From the NCBI RefSeq assembly GCF_014648195.1, contig NZ_BMQQ01000038.1, positions 1 to 49,494 of the forward strand: a DNA stretch of 49,494 nucleotides. The letters are read 5' to 3'. This document shows positions 48,923-49,494 of this stretch, piece by piece. How positions within the stretch are numbered: the stretch's first letter is position 1; every line of letters starts with the position of its first letter. The position numbers and the translations under genes were made by a program. Origin of the DNA: Streptomyces purpureus (lineage in GTDB: Bacteria; Actinomycetota; Actinomycetes; Streptomycetales; Streptomycetaceae). The notes under the pieces are model-generated. The model saw nothing but the letters and a program-made list of their open reading frames with translations, made no database searches and was not told the origin of the DNA.

Positions 48923-49494
48923 CGCGCCCAGTGTCTCAGGTGGCCGGTTCGGCCGGGGCGAGGGCCGGGGCGGGGGGTGTTGGGGTGGAGCGGGGTGGGG
49001 CGGGGCCGCGGCCGTTCCCCGCCGGGGCGGGGCGTGCGACCGGGCCCGGGGTGGGGCTGTCCGGCCGACGCGGGCCGGGACCGTGTGGCTGAGCCGGGCC
49101 GGGGCCGGGGGCTATCCCGCCAGGCCCGGGGCATCGGGGCGTCCGGCCAGCAGGGCCGAGGTCGCTCCGCCGGGCTCGGCCGGGGCCGCCCAGCCGGGGC
49201 CCAAGGCCGTGCAGGCGCGACTACGGCGGGGCCTCCGGTCAAGGCCGCGGCCGGGCCTGGCCGTGCGGCCGCGCCGGCCTGCCGGGGGGCGAGGCCGTGC
49301 GGGCGCGACTACGGCGGGGCCTCCGGTCAAGGCCGCGGCCGGGCCTGGCGGTGCGGCCGCGCCGGCCTGCCGGGGGGCGAGGCCGTGCGGGCGCAACCGA
49401 GGCGTGACCGCCGGCAGGAGCCAGCGCCGCGGCCAAGCCCCCAGCGTGCGGCCCGTGCGACCCGGACCAGAGTGGGGCCGTCCAGCCCGATCGC
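48923..49494. other. G-rich repetitive stretch upstream of alr, no gene seen
   Basis: No credible gene. From about 48955 the plus strand is very rich in runs of G (for example GGCCGGGGCGGGGGG near 48967), and similar motifs containing GGCCGGGGC and GGCCGTGC recur. From 49205 an 88-base unit repeats in tandem. Open frames across it on the minus strand are Pro/Ala/Arg-rich and change frame with each repeat, so they are rejected. The alr promoter may be near 48930. Confidence 0.6.
49205..49394. repeat. 88-bp tandem repeat, about 2.2 copies
   Basis: GGCCGTGC followed by GGCGCGACTACGG starts at 49205, recurs at 49293, and a partial copy starts at 49381; the spacing is exactly 88 bases both times. 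The first two copies differ at very few bases (for example GCAGG against GCGGG, GGCCGTGCGG against GGCGGTGCGG). The length is not a multiple of three, so it is unlikely to be coding. Confidence 0.85.

Noticed and set aside
48919..49436. Pro/Arg-rich minus-strand frames upstream of alr
   Set aside because: They run through an 88-bp repeat whose length is not a multiple of three, so the frame is not maintained.
1..49494. CRISPR arrays and tRNA or rRNA genes
   Set aside because: No regularly spaced short direct repeats with unique spacers were seen, and no tRNA-like cloverleaf or rRNA sequence was recognised by eye; a tRNAscan or Infernal search would settle it.

Overview
The window reads as a piece of a Streptomyces chromosome. 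It is very GC-rich, with G/C at nearly every third codon position and many GTG starts. It carries the sporulation regulators whiD and bldM side by side, an ShbA-type sigma factor next to guaB and guaB3, and a groES/groEL1 operon under CIRCE elements.

Region by region. (1) 1-2526 is mobile-element debris: the last 35 residues of an integrase-type transposase, a short orphan ORF, an orphan lipoprotein, and an IS630-family element with both inverted repeats and flanking TA dinucleotides. Its transposase is frameshifted near the C-terminus. (2) 2563-14090 is an Rhs island. It holds a secreted Rhs protein of about 2149 residues whose C-terminal tip is more AT-rich, carries a PD-(D/E)XK-like nuclease signature and ends in a hydrophobic helix. 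A candidate immunity gene lies downstream. A secreted FG-GAP repeat protein is read divergently from the same intergenic region. (3) 14188-22657 is core chromosome: glpD, a nucleotide-sugar dehydrogenase whose catalytic cysteine is replaced by glycine, guaB3, guaB, the sigma factor, bldM and whiD. (4) 22779-36751 is an accessory block. It holds a LysR regulator with a divergent MOSC protein, a short-chain dehydrogenase, and a carbohydrate locus made of a DUF2264 protein, a DeoR/LacI-type regulator, a frameshifted ABC solute-binding lipoprotein, two permeases and a 2-hydroxyacid dehydrogenase. The locus shares TGATCGA-type operator half-sites. A large STAND NTPase and a divergent SnoaL-like protein follow. 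(5) 36895-48922 is core again: groEL1, groES, two paralogous polysaccharide-deacetylase lipoproteins around a methyltransferase, and tsaB-rimI-tsaD-small ORF joined by 4-bp start/stop overlaps. Next come a transpeptidase-like protein without its catalytic residues, a 60-residue protein behind an iron-box-like palindrome, tsaE, an alpha/beta hydrolase and alr. (6) 48923-49494 is G-rich and repetitive, including an 88-bp tandem repeat, with no credible gene.

How the genes work together. alr-hydrolase-tsaE and tsaB-rimI-tsaD form the bacterial alr/t6A neighbourhood for cell-wall D-alanine and the tRNA t6A modification. The carbohydrate locus looks like one regulon, and its importer lacks an ATPase gene, which suggests a shared ATPase elsewhere. 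The Rhs locus is the clearest inter-bacterial conflict system. The STAND NTPase, with an N-terminal glycine/valine motif reminiscent of amyloid signalling motifs and a long helical-repeat region, is the best candidate for an undescribed sensing or defence module. Two single-base deletions, in the IS630 transposase and in the solute-binding protein, both fall in G/C-rich strings and may be real or assembly errors.
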